NCBI RefSeq assembly: GCF_000417505.1
Contig: NZ_APHY01000013.1
Coordinates: forward strand, 1-64,000
DNA length: 64,000 bases
Direction: 5' to 3'
Source of the DNA: Megasphaera sp. NM10
Lineage (GTDB): Bacteria > Bacillota > Negativicutes > Veillonellales > Megasphaeraceae
Numbering within the stretch: position 1 is the stretch's first letter; each line of letters opens with the position of its first letter. This document shows positions 1 to 7,713 of this stretch, in pieces. Made by a program: the position numbers and the translations under genes. The notes beneath the pieces are model-generated. The model was not told where the DNA came from. It did not search any database and saw only the letters and a program-made list of their open reading frames with translations.

Positions 1-205
1 TGGGGACTTCTTCCTTTTTAGTTTCCGGCGCCTGTGCCGGTGCGAAACGAATACGGAGTTTATGTTGCCAGTAGTAATACTGCTTGATAGGGATATCCTG
101 CTGCGCACAGAATTCCTTCACCGTTAAGCCACTCTGCTGGCGCTGCGCGATGATCTGCATCCAGTGTTTCATTCTTATTTCGTGTGTAATTTTTTGAGTA
201 TCCAA
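1..205 (-). CDS. tnpA: IS66 family accessory protein TnpA (partial, runs off left edge)
   Basis: The reading frame covers the N-terminal helix-turn-helix region of an IS66-type TnpA, with the recognisable stretch KEFCAQQDIPIKQYYYWQHK and a W..I...R..SGL motif before it. IS66 elements carry tnpA, tnpB and tnpC; TnpA is a small DNA-binding accessory protein. The C-terminus lies outside the window. An AAGGAGG sits at 212-218. It touches the ATG at 209-211, so the in-frame TTG at 203-205, seven bases away, is the more plausible start. The element probably continues leftwards with tnpB and tnpC. Confidence 0.8.
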   Translation of the reverse strand, partial: MDTQKITHEIRMKHWMQIIAQRQQSGLTVKEFCAQQDIPIKQYYYWQHKLRIRFAPAQAPETKKEEVP

Positions 206-231
206 AAACATCCTCCTTACTGAATAGGATA

Positions 232-269
232 AATTAGAGTTTTTAGACAAAATGGGAGAAACTCTAATT
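232..269. repeat. 11-bp inverted repeat upstream of IS66 tnpA
   Basis: AATTAGAGTTT at 232-242 is mirrored by AAACTCTAATT at 259-269, with 16 bases between. It lies between tnpA and the XRE gene to its right. It could be an operator or lie near the end of the insertion sequence. No T-run or target duplication shows which. Confidence 0.4.
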
Positions 270-321
270 GGTCTAATTCATCCTGTTTGATGAGCCTATT
301 GTCTCACAAACAGCCAGGAGA

Positions 322-555
322 TTAAATCCACCGATTTATTTTCCGCTTACAATCAATCGTAACACCAAAGAAATTAGCCAGGTTAATCAGAGTCGCAAAG
401 GAAGGCGTATTTTTCCCTCTTTCAAACTCACTGATTGTACTGTTATACTTAAACCCTAATGCATGGGCTAACTCAGTAGTTGATAAACAATATGTTTCGC
501 GCAGCAACTTTAGATTATTAGAAAAATTGAAGCCATATCGTTGGTCATTAGTCAT
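322..555 (-). CDS. XRE-family HTH transcriptional regulator
   Basis: This 77-residue protein is essentially one Cro/CI-type helix-turn-helix: LKLLRETYCLSTTELAHALG, then a recognition region with STISEFERGKNTPS, then LINLANFFGVTID. It is a DNA-binding regulator of unknown target. A GGAGA precedes the ATG at suitable spacing. It is the last gene of the leftward-reading train before the IS66 sequence, and has no partner gene suggesting a toxin-antitoxin pair. Confidence 0.8.
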   Translation of the reverse strand: MTNDQRYGFNFSNNLKLLRETYCLSTTELAHALGFKYNSTISEFERGKNTPSFATLINLANFFGVTIDCKRKINRWI

Positions 556-561
556 CCTAAA

Positions 562-1074
562 TCATCTCCATATCACGACATATAGAATCATCATGGCCAT
601 ACTATAAAGGCAGACGCCGGTATGCTCTTTTGCGGAATTGACTCGGAAAAATCGTTTTCCCCATCGCTTCCCTCTCATCTTGTAGTTCGGTACGGTCCCA
701 CATAACCCGTCTTCGACGATATGGAATAGCCCGCCGGCTGCAATCAAGGCGATGATGACGGCGATATTGGGAAGCAGCTGGGCTTTGACCGGATTGTATA
801 ACAGCGTCGATGTCAGATAATGAAGGTTCCAGGATATGGGCCGACCATACATGACAGCCCCGGCCAGGATCAGGACGACCAGCCAGGGGACGAACCAATG
901 GCTCCATTGCCGATGCTGCCGCTTATATTCATAGTCCTTATTGAACTTCCACGGCGGCGTTTCCATCAGGTCGGGCAAGGTAGCCGCCGCAGCGGCTACG
1001 ATACCATAGACCGGGTTCCCGGTGATGACCATGACTGTAAGGCCCGTAACAATCTTATGATTAATCCATTTCAT
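562..1074 (-). CDS. DUF457/YdjM-like membrane-bound metal-dependent hydrolase
   Basis: The chosen start (MKWINHK, ATG 1072-1074) has AAGGGG seven bases upstream and overlaps the stop of the preceding gene by 14 bases, which suggests translational coupling. The protein is about 170 residues. It has an N-terminal hydrophobic segment with a TLPDL motif, an RQHRQWSHW motif typical of the HRxxSH signature of DUF457/YdjM proteins, and further membrane segments. The family is annotated as membrane-bound metal-dependent hydrolases of unknown substrate and is common on mobile elements. The membrane location is seen; the catalytic role is inferred from the motif. Confidence 0.72.
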   Translation of the reverse strand: MKWINHKIVTGLTVMVITGNPVYGIVAAAAATLPDLMETPPWKFNKDYEYKRQHRQWSHWFVPWLVVLILAGAVMYGRPISWNLHYLTSTLLYNPVKAQLLPNIAVIIALIAAGGLFHIVEDGLCGTVPNYKMRGKRWGKRFFRVNSAKEHTGVCLYSMAMMILYVVIWR

Positions 1075-1381
1075 CGGTATCCCCTTCTTGTACGATGTCC
1101 AGTAAAATCCGATGTACTTTTTTCGGATTGGTTGGGTCCGTATCGACCAGATACGGAACGACACAGTCTTTCTGCCAGTCCGTGAAGAGATGCGTGCAGA
1201 GATGTCCATTGGCCAATTTAACGGCATGGCTGCCGAATTCTGTCTTGACTAGTTCAGCCCCTTCCGGAAGCTGTACCGTGATTTCATCCCAGTTATACGG
1301 ATGCGTCTTCAAAGGCTGCCAGAAAAAGGCTTCCTTATATCCGTATACCTGGTAACATTTATAAATCTTCATCGTGTTCAT
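1061..1381 (-). CDS. hypothetical protein (mobile-element cargo)
   Basis: This 106-residue soluble protein is not one I recognise. It is rich in aromatic and acidic residues and has no membrane segment or signal peptide. An AGGG lies about nine bases before the ATG. Its 3' end overlaps the start of the DUF457-like gene, so the two are probably co-translated. No function is proposed. Confidence 0.6.
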   Translation of the reverse strand: MNTMKIYKCYQVYGYKEAFFWQPLKTHPYNWDEITVQLPEGAELVKTEFGSHAVKLANGHLCTHLFTDWQKDCVVPYLVDTDPTNPKKVHRILLDIVQEGDTDEMD

Positions 1382-1417
1382 CTATATCTACCCTTTCTTC
1401 TTTGTTTTGCTTATCTT

Positions 1418-1834
1418 TTACTTATCCCAGGACTTCCGTTCCAGTCGGCAGGTCGCCTTTGGGTGTTCGTCCCGATGGTCGATCCACCAGGCAGCCTGAG
1501 TCTGTCCTGTATACCAGGCATAGAACTTTCGAGCCTTTTCCCGTACTTCCGGCGGAAGATTCGTAGCCAGGAAGATTTTTGCTTCTTCAATCCGTTTGGC
1601 GCGGATGACTACAGCCCAATCAATCTGTTTCTGACTGCCGGTGAGCGTCGGCAGGTTCAGACCTGCCGTTTCCTTGATGGCTATTTCGGTTCTCTTTTTG
1701 TTTTCATTGGCTTGACAGTTCGGACACAGGCAATTCGTTTCCATCCACTTGATTTTCCGGTCCCGGTCTGCGCTTTTGCCGTATACTTGAATAACCCCTG
1801 CGTGACCACATGCATAAACAATGTCATATTTCAT
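1418..1834 (-). CDS. hypothetical protein with N-terminal zinc-ribbon-like Cys/His pattern
   Basis: The protein has 138 residues. Its first 45 residues carry CGHAG near the start and CLCPNCQ about 27 residues later, with an R-K-I-W segment between. This resembles a small zinc-binding knuckle. The remainder is helical, with a Trp/Tyr-rich segment (KFYAWYTGQTQAAWW). Similar proteins occur on Firmicutes plasmids and integrative elements, but I know no characterised role. It lies upstream of two small genes in the same direction. Confidence 0.6.
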   Translation of the reverse strand: MKYDIVYACGHAGVIQVYGKSADRDRKIKWMETNCLCPNCQANENKKRTEIAIKETAGLNLPTLTGSQKQIDWAVVIRAKRIEEAKIFLATNLPPEVREKARKFYAWYTGQTQAAWWIDHRDEHPKATCRLERKSWDK

Positions 1835-1870
1835 AGATTATTCCCCCTGTATCATTACACATATGCGGGC

Positions 1871-1920
1871 TTAATAGTTCCTAATAGTGTCTAATAGGTC
1901 TTAATAATGCTTAATAGTGC
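1871..1920. repeat. helically phased 10-bp repeats (YTAATAG type), array 1
   Basis: Five consecutive 10-base blocks begin with TTAATAG, CTAATAG, CTAATAG, TTAATAA and TTAATAG. The period is exactly one helical turn. The array sits at the 3' end of the 124-residue gene and upstream of the zinc-ribbon-like gene. It could bind a protein cooperatively on one face of the DNA. A related array is at 2313-2378. Confidence 0.65.
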
Positions 1921-2285
1921 TTATGATTTTCTCTATATCTTGTAGACGCTTCTAATGCCTTGACGTGGACCTTAGTATAATCGTCGATGATATTCCTGGC
2001 ATCTTCTAGGTCATCGTCTGTGAAATAATCACGGGGATCAAAACTGCCGTTCTTGTCTACACAGTGAAAGAACTTCAAAACGGTGGACATGACCTGGGCT
2101 TGATCTTTGACCATGGCTTCACTCTGTCCTAAAGCCGTCAGGGCCACTTTCCAGTTATCGTCCAGCTTATACTTCATCCGATGGTGCTGCTTTACATCAT
2201 AGGCGTAGATATAGCGGTTCCCGATATAGAAAGTGCGGTTATCTGTGCACACATTGAGTAAAATCTTCCAAGGAGCTTTCATCAT
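1911..2285 (-). CDS. hypothetical protein flanked by phased repeats
   Basis: This 124-residue protein is not recognised. The N-terminal half looks beta-rich (ILLNVCTDNRTFYIGNRYIY) and the C-terminal half is acidic and helical. A GAGG precedes the tandem ATG codons. It has no signal peptide. Arrays of 10-bp phased TAATAG repeats lie immediately on both sides, so it may encode or be controlled by the repeat-binding protein. That link is speculation from position only. Confidence 0.55.
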   Translation of the reverse strand: MMKAPWKILLNVCTDNRTFYIGNRYIYAYDVKQHHRMKYKLDDNWKVALTALGQSEAMVKDQAQVMSTVLKFFHCVDKNGSFDPRDYFTDDDLEDARNIIDDYTKVHVKALEASTRYRENHKHY

Positions 2286-2312
2286 TGCATACCTCTTCTC
2301 ATAGAAATCTAT

Positions 2313-2378
2313 AGGGTCTAATAGTTCTTAATAGGAACGAATAAGTCTTAATAAGTCCTATTAGACCCTATTAGTGTC
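2313..2378. repeat. helically phased 10-bp repeats, array 2, with an 11-bp inverted repeat
   Basis: The blocks TCTAATAGTT, CTTAATAGGA, ACGAATAAGT, CTTAATAAGT and CCTATTAGAC follow at ten-base steps. The outer copies form a perfect inverted repeat, GGGTCTAATAG against CTATTAGACCC. The array lies directly upstream of the 124-residue gene and downstream of the 137-residue gene, so it may include that gene's promoter or an operator. Confidence 0.65.
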
Positions 2379-2384
2379 TTTTAA

Positions 2385-2798
2385 TCATTTTTTCAGTTCC
2401 CAAATTTGAGCAGCCTTTTTTCTGGCTTTAGCTTCTTCCCGGATAGTGGCTCGTTGAGTCTCTGTACAAGCGTCCAGCGGGTCATCCACGTTCATACGCA
2501 CTACTCTCTGAGGAAGACCCGTGCGCTTTAGGCCTGTGCCTTCAAATGGAACAAAATCTTTAAAACTGCCATCATCGTAATAAAGCCTACGGTAATGGTG
2601 TAACCTACCATCCAAAGTACACACGAGCTCTCTGGTAGGCTTTCCCGATGCAAACTTATCGTCCCGAGAATCCTTAAAGAGCCAGTCCAGGCCATCGAGG
2701 AAGTCTTTCTCCGTAACACCCGTATATGCGGCCCATTCTTCAAATAGGCTGCATTTTCCTGTTTTCACATATTTTTCCCATGTTTTCAGCATTGCCAT
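2385..2798 (-). CDS. hypothetical protein
   Basis: This 137-residue soluble protein is not recognised. It has a helical N-terminus with acidic and aromatic residues, a central YYDDGSFKDF segment, and a Lys/Arg/Ala-rich C-terminal helix. Two start codons six bases apart are possible; a GGAGG lies six bases before the second and an AAGGAG lies nine before the first. It follows the lytic transglycosylase gene in the same direction. Confidence 0.6.
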   Translation of the reverse strand: MAMLKTWEKYVKTGKCSLFEEWAAYTGVTEKDFLDGLDWLFKDSRDDKFASGKPTRELVCTLDGRLHHYRRLYYDDGSFKDFVPFEGTGLKRTGLPQRVVRMNVDDPLDACTETQRATIREEAKARKKAAQIWELKK

Positions 2799-2819
2799 CC
2801 TCCAATTCTCCTTTCTTTA

Positions 2820-3518
2820 TTACTTAGCCTTGTTGGCTGTTATTGGCGGCCAGACACGGATTGTATCCGGCACTTCGGCCTGCTTCGGCTGCTTTTTGGC
2901 TTTGGCAGGCGTTGCCTGTGCGTTCACATTCTGAGGAACTTCAGCATCTTCGCTTCCGGTGTCATACACACCATCATCAGCGTCATAACCGGCATAGCTG
3001 CCGTCGCCGAACTTATCCCAGATGTCCTGGCGTATCCCTTCGACGGTGTCGACGTAGTTGATGGTTTCCGCATAGTTCGGGATACCGCCGGCTTCATCGA
3101 CTGCCCCAGGGCCTGCGTTGTATGCGGCTTCCGCGTAGATATAGGGATCATCCCAGTTCCGGTAGCGCGACAGCATCTGTCCCAGATAGGCGACGCCGCC
3201 ATAGATATTATCCTCCTCGTTGTACGGATTGACACCAAGACTGGCTGCCGTGTCCGGCATGAGCTGGGCAATGCCGATAGCTCCGGCACCGGATACAGCT
3301 GAGTTGTCGAAATGGCTTTCTGCCGTAAAGACAGCCGCCGCCAGGATGGGGTCGACATCGTATTCATAGGAGGCATCACAGATGTCCTGGGCAATGATGC
3401 CGGCTTCCGGTTCACTGACATACTGGCTGACCTGTTCATAGACCATTTCATCAGGCGAAGCCGCCTGTACGGTCGTCACGGCCATGGCCAGCATCAGCAA
3501 TATTCCTCGTTTCAACAA
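2820..3518 (-). CDS. secreted lytic transglycosylase (VirB1/SLT-like)
   Basis: The protein cleaves peptidoglycan glycan strands, usually to make space for a conjugation or transport apparatus. A hydrophobic signal segment (LLKRGILLMLAMAVTTVQAA) precedes the mature part. The SLT core shows catalytic Glu in TAESHFDN, then GAIGIAQLMPDTA, then YNAGPGAVD. A Pro/Lys-rich tail follows. The likely start is TTG at 3516-3518, eight bases after GGAAG; upstream in-frame codons run into the hairpin region and lack a ribosome binding site. It is transcribed with the plasmid-like gene train, which suggests a role in DNA transfer, but no secretion-system genes are visible. Confidence 0.8.
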   Translation of the reverse strand: MLKRGILLMLAMAVTTVQAASPDEMVYEQVSQYVSEPEAGIIAQDICDASYEYDVDPILAAAVFTAESHFDNSAVSGAGAIGIAQLMPDTAASLGVNPYNEEDNIYGGVAYLGQMLSRYRNWDDPYIYAEAAYNAGPGAVDEAGGIPNYAETINYVDTVEGIRQDIWDKFGDGSYAGYDADDGVYDTGSEDAEVPQNVNAQATPAKAKKQPKQAEVPDTIRVWPPITANKAK

Positions 3519-3589
3519 AGTATCATCTTCCTTTACATGAATATGGGGCCTTTCCTGTTCCCCCCTGCGCTTTCCGCTGCGTATAAAAA

Positions 3590-3664
3590 GCATAGTGCCG
3601 GTTGCGGGCAAGGGCCAGCCGCAGGCGCAGCACCGTTTACCCTTGCCCGCGGCCGGCACTATGC
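3590..3664 (-). terminator. very long hairpin, probable intrinsic terminator
   Basis: The arms at 3590-3614 and 3640-3664 pair over 25 bases with two mismatches, around a 25-base GC-rich loop. On the minus strand the stem is followed by CTTTTTA, as expected for a Rho-independent terminator after the large gene at 3716. The stem is far longer than usual, so another role such as a recombination or transfer site cannot be excluded. Confidence 0.6.
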
Positions 3665-3715
3665 TAAACTAACAAGGCGGAAGGCCTCGTTTTTCTGCAT
3701 TTTATTAAGGCTTTT

Positions 3716-6502
3716 TTAGGCCCGCCGCTCTGTGCTTTGGGATTTTTCCTGTACCCGGGTTCGTTTCGGCTGGTTTTCGATAGTTTTCTTGATGTCCGGC
3801 CGTTCCAGGCTTTCCTTGACGTATTTCTTATACTTCGGCAGGTAATTCCCAATCCAGCGTTCAATCGTATCAGCTTTGTATTTCTTTGCCAGTTCGGCCA
3901 CCATGTAGTCCGCCTTTTCCTTGTCTGTATGGCAGTAATTGACGATGGCCTTAGCTTCATACCACGGCATGACCTGGGCCACCTTCCGGCCAATCTTGGG
4001 CCGATGTTCTTCCATGTTCTCCGGCTCGAAGCCGCGCTGGATGACAGCCTCGATTTCTTCCGGCTTCGGCCGCTCGAATTCGACAGCCGATTCCAGCTGC
4101 ACCTGATTATCCGTATATTTTTCAAGGACCCGTAAGCCTTTGTTCAAATCATTCAAGGCAGCTCGCCCACGGTCGTCCAGGCCATCTTTTTCACTGTTGA
4201 TGAGGTCTTTCGCGAACCGGGCATTGCCGATCTTCATCTGGCCGTCATAGTATTCCCGGCTGAGGACAGGGACCTCATCATAAGATACGGTGAGCTTGCG
4301 CCAGCCGGAGTATTCCACTGGCTTCATGCCGCTCTGTTCATGCGTGAACATGTCCCGGTCGTCCTGCATCAGGGCATAGACGAACTGGCGGGCTTCATCG
4401 CCCTTGTAGGATTCCTTCCCTGCGTCTGTTTCCAGGGATACAGCGAACTTATCCTCGAATTCCTGTACATGGTGCTGCTCGATTTCCTTGATGAAGGGTT
4501 TCACCGGCAATGGTTCTTCTTCCATGCCAGGCGCCATGAAATGGCCGTCATAGTCGGGAACAAGGGAATGTTTCAGCTCGATGACCAGGCCGTCTTCCTT
4601 TCGTCCATAGAATTCCGGTGTCTTCACATCGAGGGCCATTTCGCTGTATTTCCGGCGCACGTCGATTTCATCCGTGATATTTTCATTGGCTGGTATCCGG
4701 TAGAGATACGTGTCGACCCGGTCTTCGATTTTTTTGTACGCCGGGTGTGATGACAGATAGCGGCTTTCGCTCTGCAGCAGTGGTTCCATGGCCTGTGATA
4801 GTTTCAAGTCTGCTTTCTGGTATTCCTGTACCATAAGCCGGGCTTCGGCAGCTTTCAGCGTTTCCGGGCTGGCTTCCCAGGCTTCCTTGAATTCATCGCT
4901 GCCATTGAACAGTTTCAGCTTCATCCGTTCCACAATGGCTTCCTCCCGTCGTACCTCATCGAAAGCCTGTTCCCGCAGCGGACGGAGGGCTGCATATTTC
5001 AGGCTTTCTGTGAGCGTCCCCTTGTTTCCCGTCTGGAGCAGGCCCTGTTCCAGGGAAATGTCCTGCTGCCAGTCCTTGAACTGTATCTTGAAGGAGACGC
5101 TTTTCCGGTAGTCGGGATTGTCGATGTCCTCGAAGAGATGCCGGTCTTCCTGTACGATATGGAACAGGACTTTATAAGCGTCATCGCCCTTGAGCTGTGC
5201 CCCTTTAGGGATGAGCGTATCCTTCATCTGGTAGTCCTGGTTCATCGTGACTTCCAGCTGCTGCAAAGGGTCTTTCATCATGGCTTCCAGTTCACGGGCC
5301 TGCTGGGCGACCCGTTTCAATTCGGCTTTTTCAAAGGCCCCATTGATTTTCTGGGACGCCGTATCGCCTCGATAGGCACTCTTGTACAGTATCTTCGTCG
5401 TGGCATCGTGTTCGAGATATTCCGTGATCAGGGCGCCATCCTTTATCTTGTACGGCTTCGTCGCCCCGGCGTGCTGGAGCAGCTTGGTCATGGCATATTC
5501 CCGTTCCAGCGCCCGCTGGGCCGGCAGCCGGGCTTCATGCCAGGTGTTCTCCCCGGCCAGCTTGCGCAGGGCCTTGATGCCTTCCAGCGGGTCCTTGAAC
5601 AAGGCTTCATCCTTCATTTCGACGCCATTGTCTTTGAGCATTGTCTTTATCCGGTCCGTGATTTCTTCCGGTGACAGATTCTGTCCTTTTTCATAGGGTG
5701 GGATGCCTTCAATGTCCTTGGCGTTATACAGCCTCCACGTGACCAGATGGTACTTCTTGTCCTTATTGACCAGGTATTCAAAGGTTTCCGGCTTGGCCCC
5801 TTCCCGGAGTTTCCAGCCTGCCTTGTCAATATCTGTCTTGCACATGTACCGTGGGTCCGGCTCATCGAGGATCATGGCCTTGAGGTAATTGGCACAGGTC
5901 ATCTCTTTCTGCACAGACTTGCCATCCTGGTCAATCTTTATCTGGCAGGGAATCTTATCCATGCTTTTGAAGAAGGCCCCTGTCTCATGCAGGTTGCTTA
6001 TCAGCTGGTTCTCAATGGTACGGCGCCGGCTCAGGCAGGTCGCTTCTTCATTATCGAAGAATTCCTTCGTCCGCTTGAAGCCGCCTTCCTTCCGGGCCTG
6101 ACGGGCCGTCTTGTTCCGGTAGCGGACGGCCTTGGTACGGCTCTGTTCCTTCTCCGGGGCCTTCCCCATCAGGTCTTCGATACGGTCATAGGCTTCATAG
6201 CGTGTCTGGATGCCTTCGTTCCACATGACCAGCATGTAGATGTCGCCGGACTTGCCTGTTTCCCAGTCCTTGAACATGTTGTAGTTCGTGCCGGACGCCG
6301 GGTTCTCCGAATCGAAGATGGAGAGCTTCCCACGGCCCTTCATGCTGCCGAACCGGCACTGGTCCGGCGAAAAGAAGCGCCGTCCGTAATAGCGGGAACC
6401 TGCCGGGGCCTTGCTGTCCTGGGGCAGGTTGCCCATGCAGTATTCCTGGATACGGTCTTTATAGTACGCATAATTGCGCTGCTTGTACTTCCTTTTCTTC
6501 AT
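3716..6502 (-). CDS. large plasmid/ICE-type protein with degenerate primase-zinc-finger-like N-terminus
   Basis: The 928-residue cytoplasmic protein has no family I can name with certainty. Residues about 45-120 resemble the fold of a CHC2 primase zinc finger: KGRGKLSIFDSENPASG, then MFKDWETGKSGDIYMLVMW, then EAYDRIEDLMG. The metal-binding cysteines are missing. The rest is highly charged and helical with repeated EYAMTK- and DEARQFVYALMQDDRDMF-like segments. The C-terminus is very basic. It sits between the prim-pol region and the lytic transglycosylase, so a role in element replication or transfer is plausible. The N-terminal resemblance is my reading, not a database result. Confidence 0.6.
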   Translation of the reverse strand: MKKRKYKQRNYAYYKDRIQEYCMGNLPQDSKAPAGSRYYGRRFFSPDQCRFGSMKGRGKLSIFDSENPASGTNYNMFKDWETGKSGDIYMLVMWNEGIQTRYEAYDRIEDLMGKAPEKEQSRTKAVRYRNKTARQARKEGGFKRTKEFFDNEEATCLSRRRTIENQLISNLHETGAFFKSMDKIPCQIKIDQDGKSVQKEMTCANYLKAMILDEPDPRYMCKTDIDKAGWKLREGAKPETFEYLVNKDKKYHLVTWRLYNAKDIEGIPPYEKGQNLSPEEITDRIKTMLKDNGVEMKDEALFKDPLEGIKALRKLAGENTWHEARLPAQRALEREYAMTKLLQHAGATKPYKIKDGALITEYLEHDATTKILYKSAYRGDTASQKINGAFEKAELKRVAQQARELEAMMKDPLQQLEVTMNQDYQMKDTLIPKGAQLKGDDAYKVLFHIVQEDRHLFEDIDNPDYRKSVSFKIQFKDWQQDISLEQGLLQTGNKGTLTESLKYAALRPLREQAFDEVRREEAIVERMKLKLFNGSDEFKEAWEASPETLKAAEARLMVQEYQKADLKLSQAMEPLLQSESRYLSSHPAYKKIEDRVDTYLYRIPANENITDEIDVRRKYSEMALDVKTPEFYGRKEDGLVIELKHSLVPDYDGHFMAPGMEEEPLPVKPFIKEIEQHHVQEFEDKFAVSLETDAGKESYKGDEARQFVYALMQDDRDMFTHEQSGMKPVEYSGWRKLTVSYDEVPVLSREYYDGQMKIGNARFAKDLINSEKDGLDDRGRAALNDLNKGLRVLEKYTDNQVQLESAVEFERPKPEEIEAVIQRGFEPENMEEHRPKIGRKVAQVMPWYEAKAIVNYCHTDKEKADYMVAELAKKYKADTIERWIGNYLPKYKKYVKESLERPDIKKTIENQPKRTRVQEKSQSTERRA

Positions 6503-6510
6503 GGTCCTCG

Positions 6511-6717
6511 CTACCCTTCATAATCAAAACCACTGTTCTTGTCATCATCGAGCATCTGCCGGATAGCTGACGGATTGTCCAGTTCCAGTTCCCACGTATC
6601 CCGGAAGCTGACGCCGTATTCTTCTTCGGCTGTCATGATTTCCTTGGCTTCATCCTGGCTGATGCCCATAGCCAGCAGTTCCTTTTCATGTAATTTCTGT
6701 ACTTCTTCATAACCCAT
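6511..6717 (-). CDS. small acidic hypothetical protein
   Basis: This 68-residue acidic helical protein has LHEKELLAMGISQDEAKEI followed by a DNPSAIRQML segment. I do not recognise it. A GGAG lies before the ATG and it ends nine bases upstream of the large 928-residue gene, so the two are probably co-transcribed. Confidence 0.6.
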   Translation of the reverse strand: MGYEEVQKLHEKELLAMGISQDEAKEIMTAEEEYGVSFRDTWELELDNPSAIRQMLDDDKNSGFDYEG

Positions 6718-6739
6718 AAGTCATTTCTCCTTTCCAGTT

Positions 6740-6838
6740 TCAGTGTCTGAGCGGATCCTGGCCCTGGCATCCTGCTGCCAGCAGCAGGATGACCAGGATC
6801 AGGAACAGCGTCGTCATAATCAGGAAAAACAAATCCAA
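6740..6838 (-). CDS. very small membrane or lipoprotein-like peptide
   Basis: A short frame of about 32 residues starts at TTG 6836-6838 behind AAGAGG, or at the GTG overlapping the stop of the prim-pol gene. It encodes a strongly hydrophobic segment ending in LLLAAGC, which resembles a lipobox, then a short polar tail. The position and translational coupling support a real gene, but the length makes this uncertain. Confidence 0.4.
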   Translation of the reverse strand: MDLFFLIMTTLFLILVILLLAAGCQGQDPLRH

Positions 6839-6843
6839 AACGT

Positions 6844-7695
6844 TCACCTCTTGTTATAGCTGCGGGCCAGTGTCCGCTGGCCGTATGTCGTACCGTCGCT
6901 CCAATGGACTTCATCCCATTTATCGCGCATCCGGCCCGATGCCCGGAAGATACGGTCAGTCTGGTCCAGGTCGTTGCCATTGCGGAAATTGACGTTCCAG
7001 CAGAAATAGAGGTCATCCCGGCTCCGGTCGCCTGTCCAGGCGTCTTCGCCGTTGTACAGGGCCTGCAGGATACGGCCGTTCTTCTGCTTGAACAGGGCTT
7101 CCAGCAGCTTTTCATCACTGCCTTTCAATACCGCTGGTTCTGCCTTCTTCCGGGCGGCCGGCTTCTTCTCTTCCTTTACGGCAGGGGCAATACGGGATAC
7201 CAGTTCATCCAGCGCAGCCTGACCGTTCCGTATCGGCGCATCGAGGATGGCGTTGCCGGTCACAGTGAAGTATCGGTCCTGTGCATAGACCTCGATGGCA
7301 TCCTTGCGGATGCCCCGCTGCCCGTTTTTGAAGCGTCCGGCAATGATGATGTGCAGTCCCGTCCCGGACGGGCTCTTTTCACAGTATGAATCGAACCGGT
7401 CCACCAGTTCCTGTGCATCTTTCTGGATATGGCCGCCTTCATCGATGCAGTGGTCGATGTCGATGCCCACAAAGGGGTCATCGGCTGTAAAGACAAAGCC
7501 CAGCCCGTCATAGCGATAGGCAGCCCGGCAGGCTTCCGAATACGTCCCCCACGTAAGGGGATTGTTGACCTGGGCCGGTTTCCCTGTCTTCGGGTCGTAG
7601 GGCATCTTCACTTTCTTCACCTTTTTGCCCTGACGTTTGATGAATGTCTTCCAGACGACCCACTGTGCACATTCCCTCAATGCTCTTGGTATCAT
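6844..7695 (-). CDS. NrS-1-like primase-polymerase (AEP superfamily)
   Basis: This 283-residue protein has the order of motifs of a plasmid/phage prim-pol. The metal-binding pair lies in VGIDIDHCID (D79, D81), the nucleotide-binding motif in KSPSGTGLH (H115), and the third acidic motif near EVYAQDRYFTVTG (E135-D140). The C-terminal QTDRIFRASGRMRDKW resembles the helix-bundle domain of NrS-1 polymerase. Such enzymes synthesise primers and extend them. No helicase domain follows in the same chain. It would support replication of the plasmid-like element from the iteron region at 12.1-12.4 kb. Confidence 0.82.
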   Translation of the reverse strand: MIPRALRECAQWVVWKTFIKRQGKKVKKVKMPYDPKTGKPAQVNNPLTWGTYSEACRAAYRYDGLGFVFTADDPFVGIDIDHCIDEGGHIQKDAQELVDRFDSYCEKSPSGTGLHIIIAGRFKNGQRGIRKDAIEVYAQDRYFTVTGNAILDAPIRNGQAALDELVSRIAPAVKEEKKPAARKKAEPAVLKGSDEKLLEALFKQKNGRILQALYNGEDAWTGDRSRDDLYFCWNVNFRNGNDLDQTDRIFRASGRMRDKWDEVHWSDGTTYGQRTLARSYNKR

Positions 7696-7713
7696 CGTAC
7701 TGCCTCCTTTACG

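Noticed and set aside
322-555. XRE protein at the left edge as an antitoxin
   Set aside because: No small toxin-like gene lies next to it; the neighbour is a membrane hydrolase-like protein.
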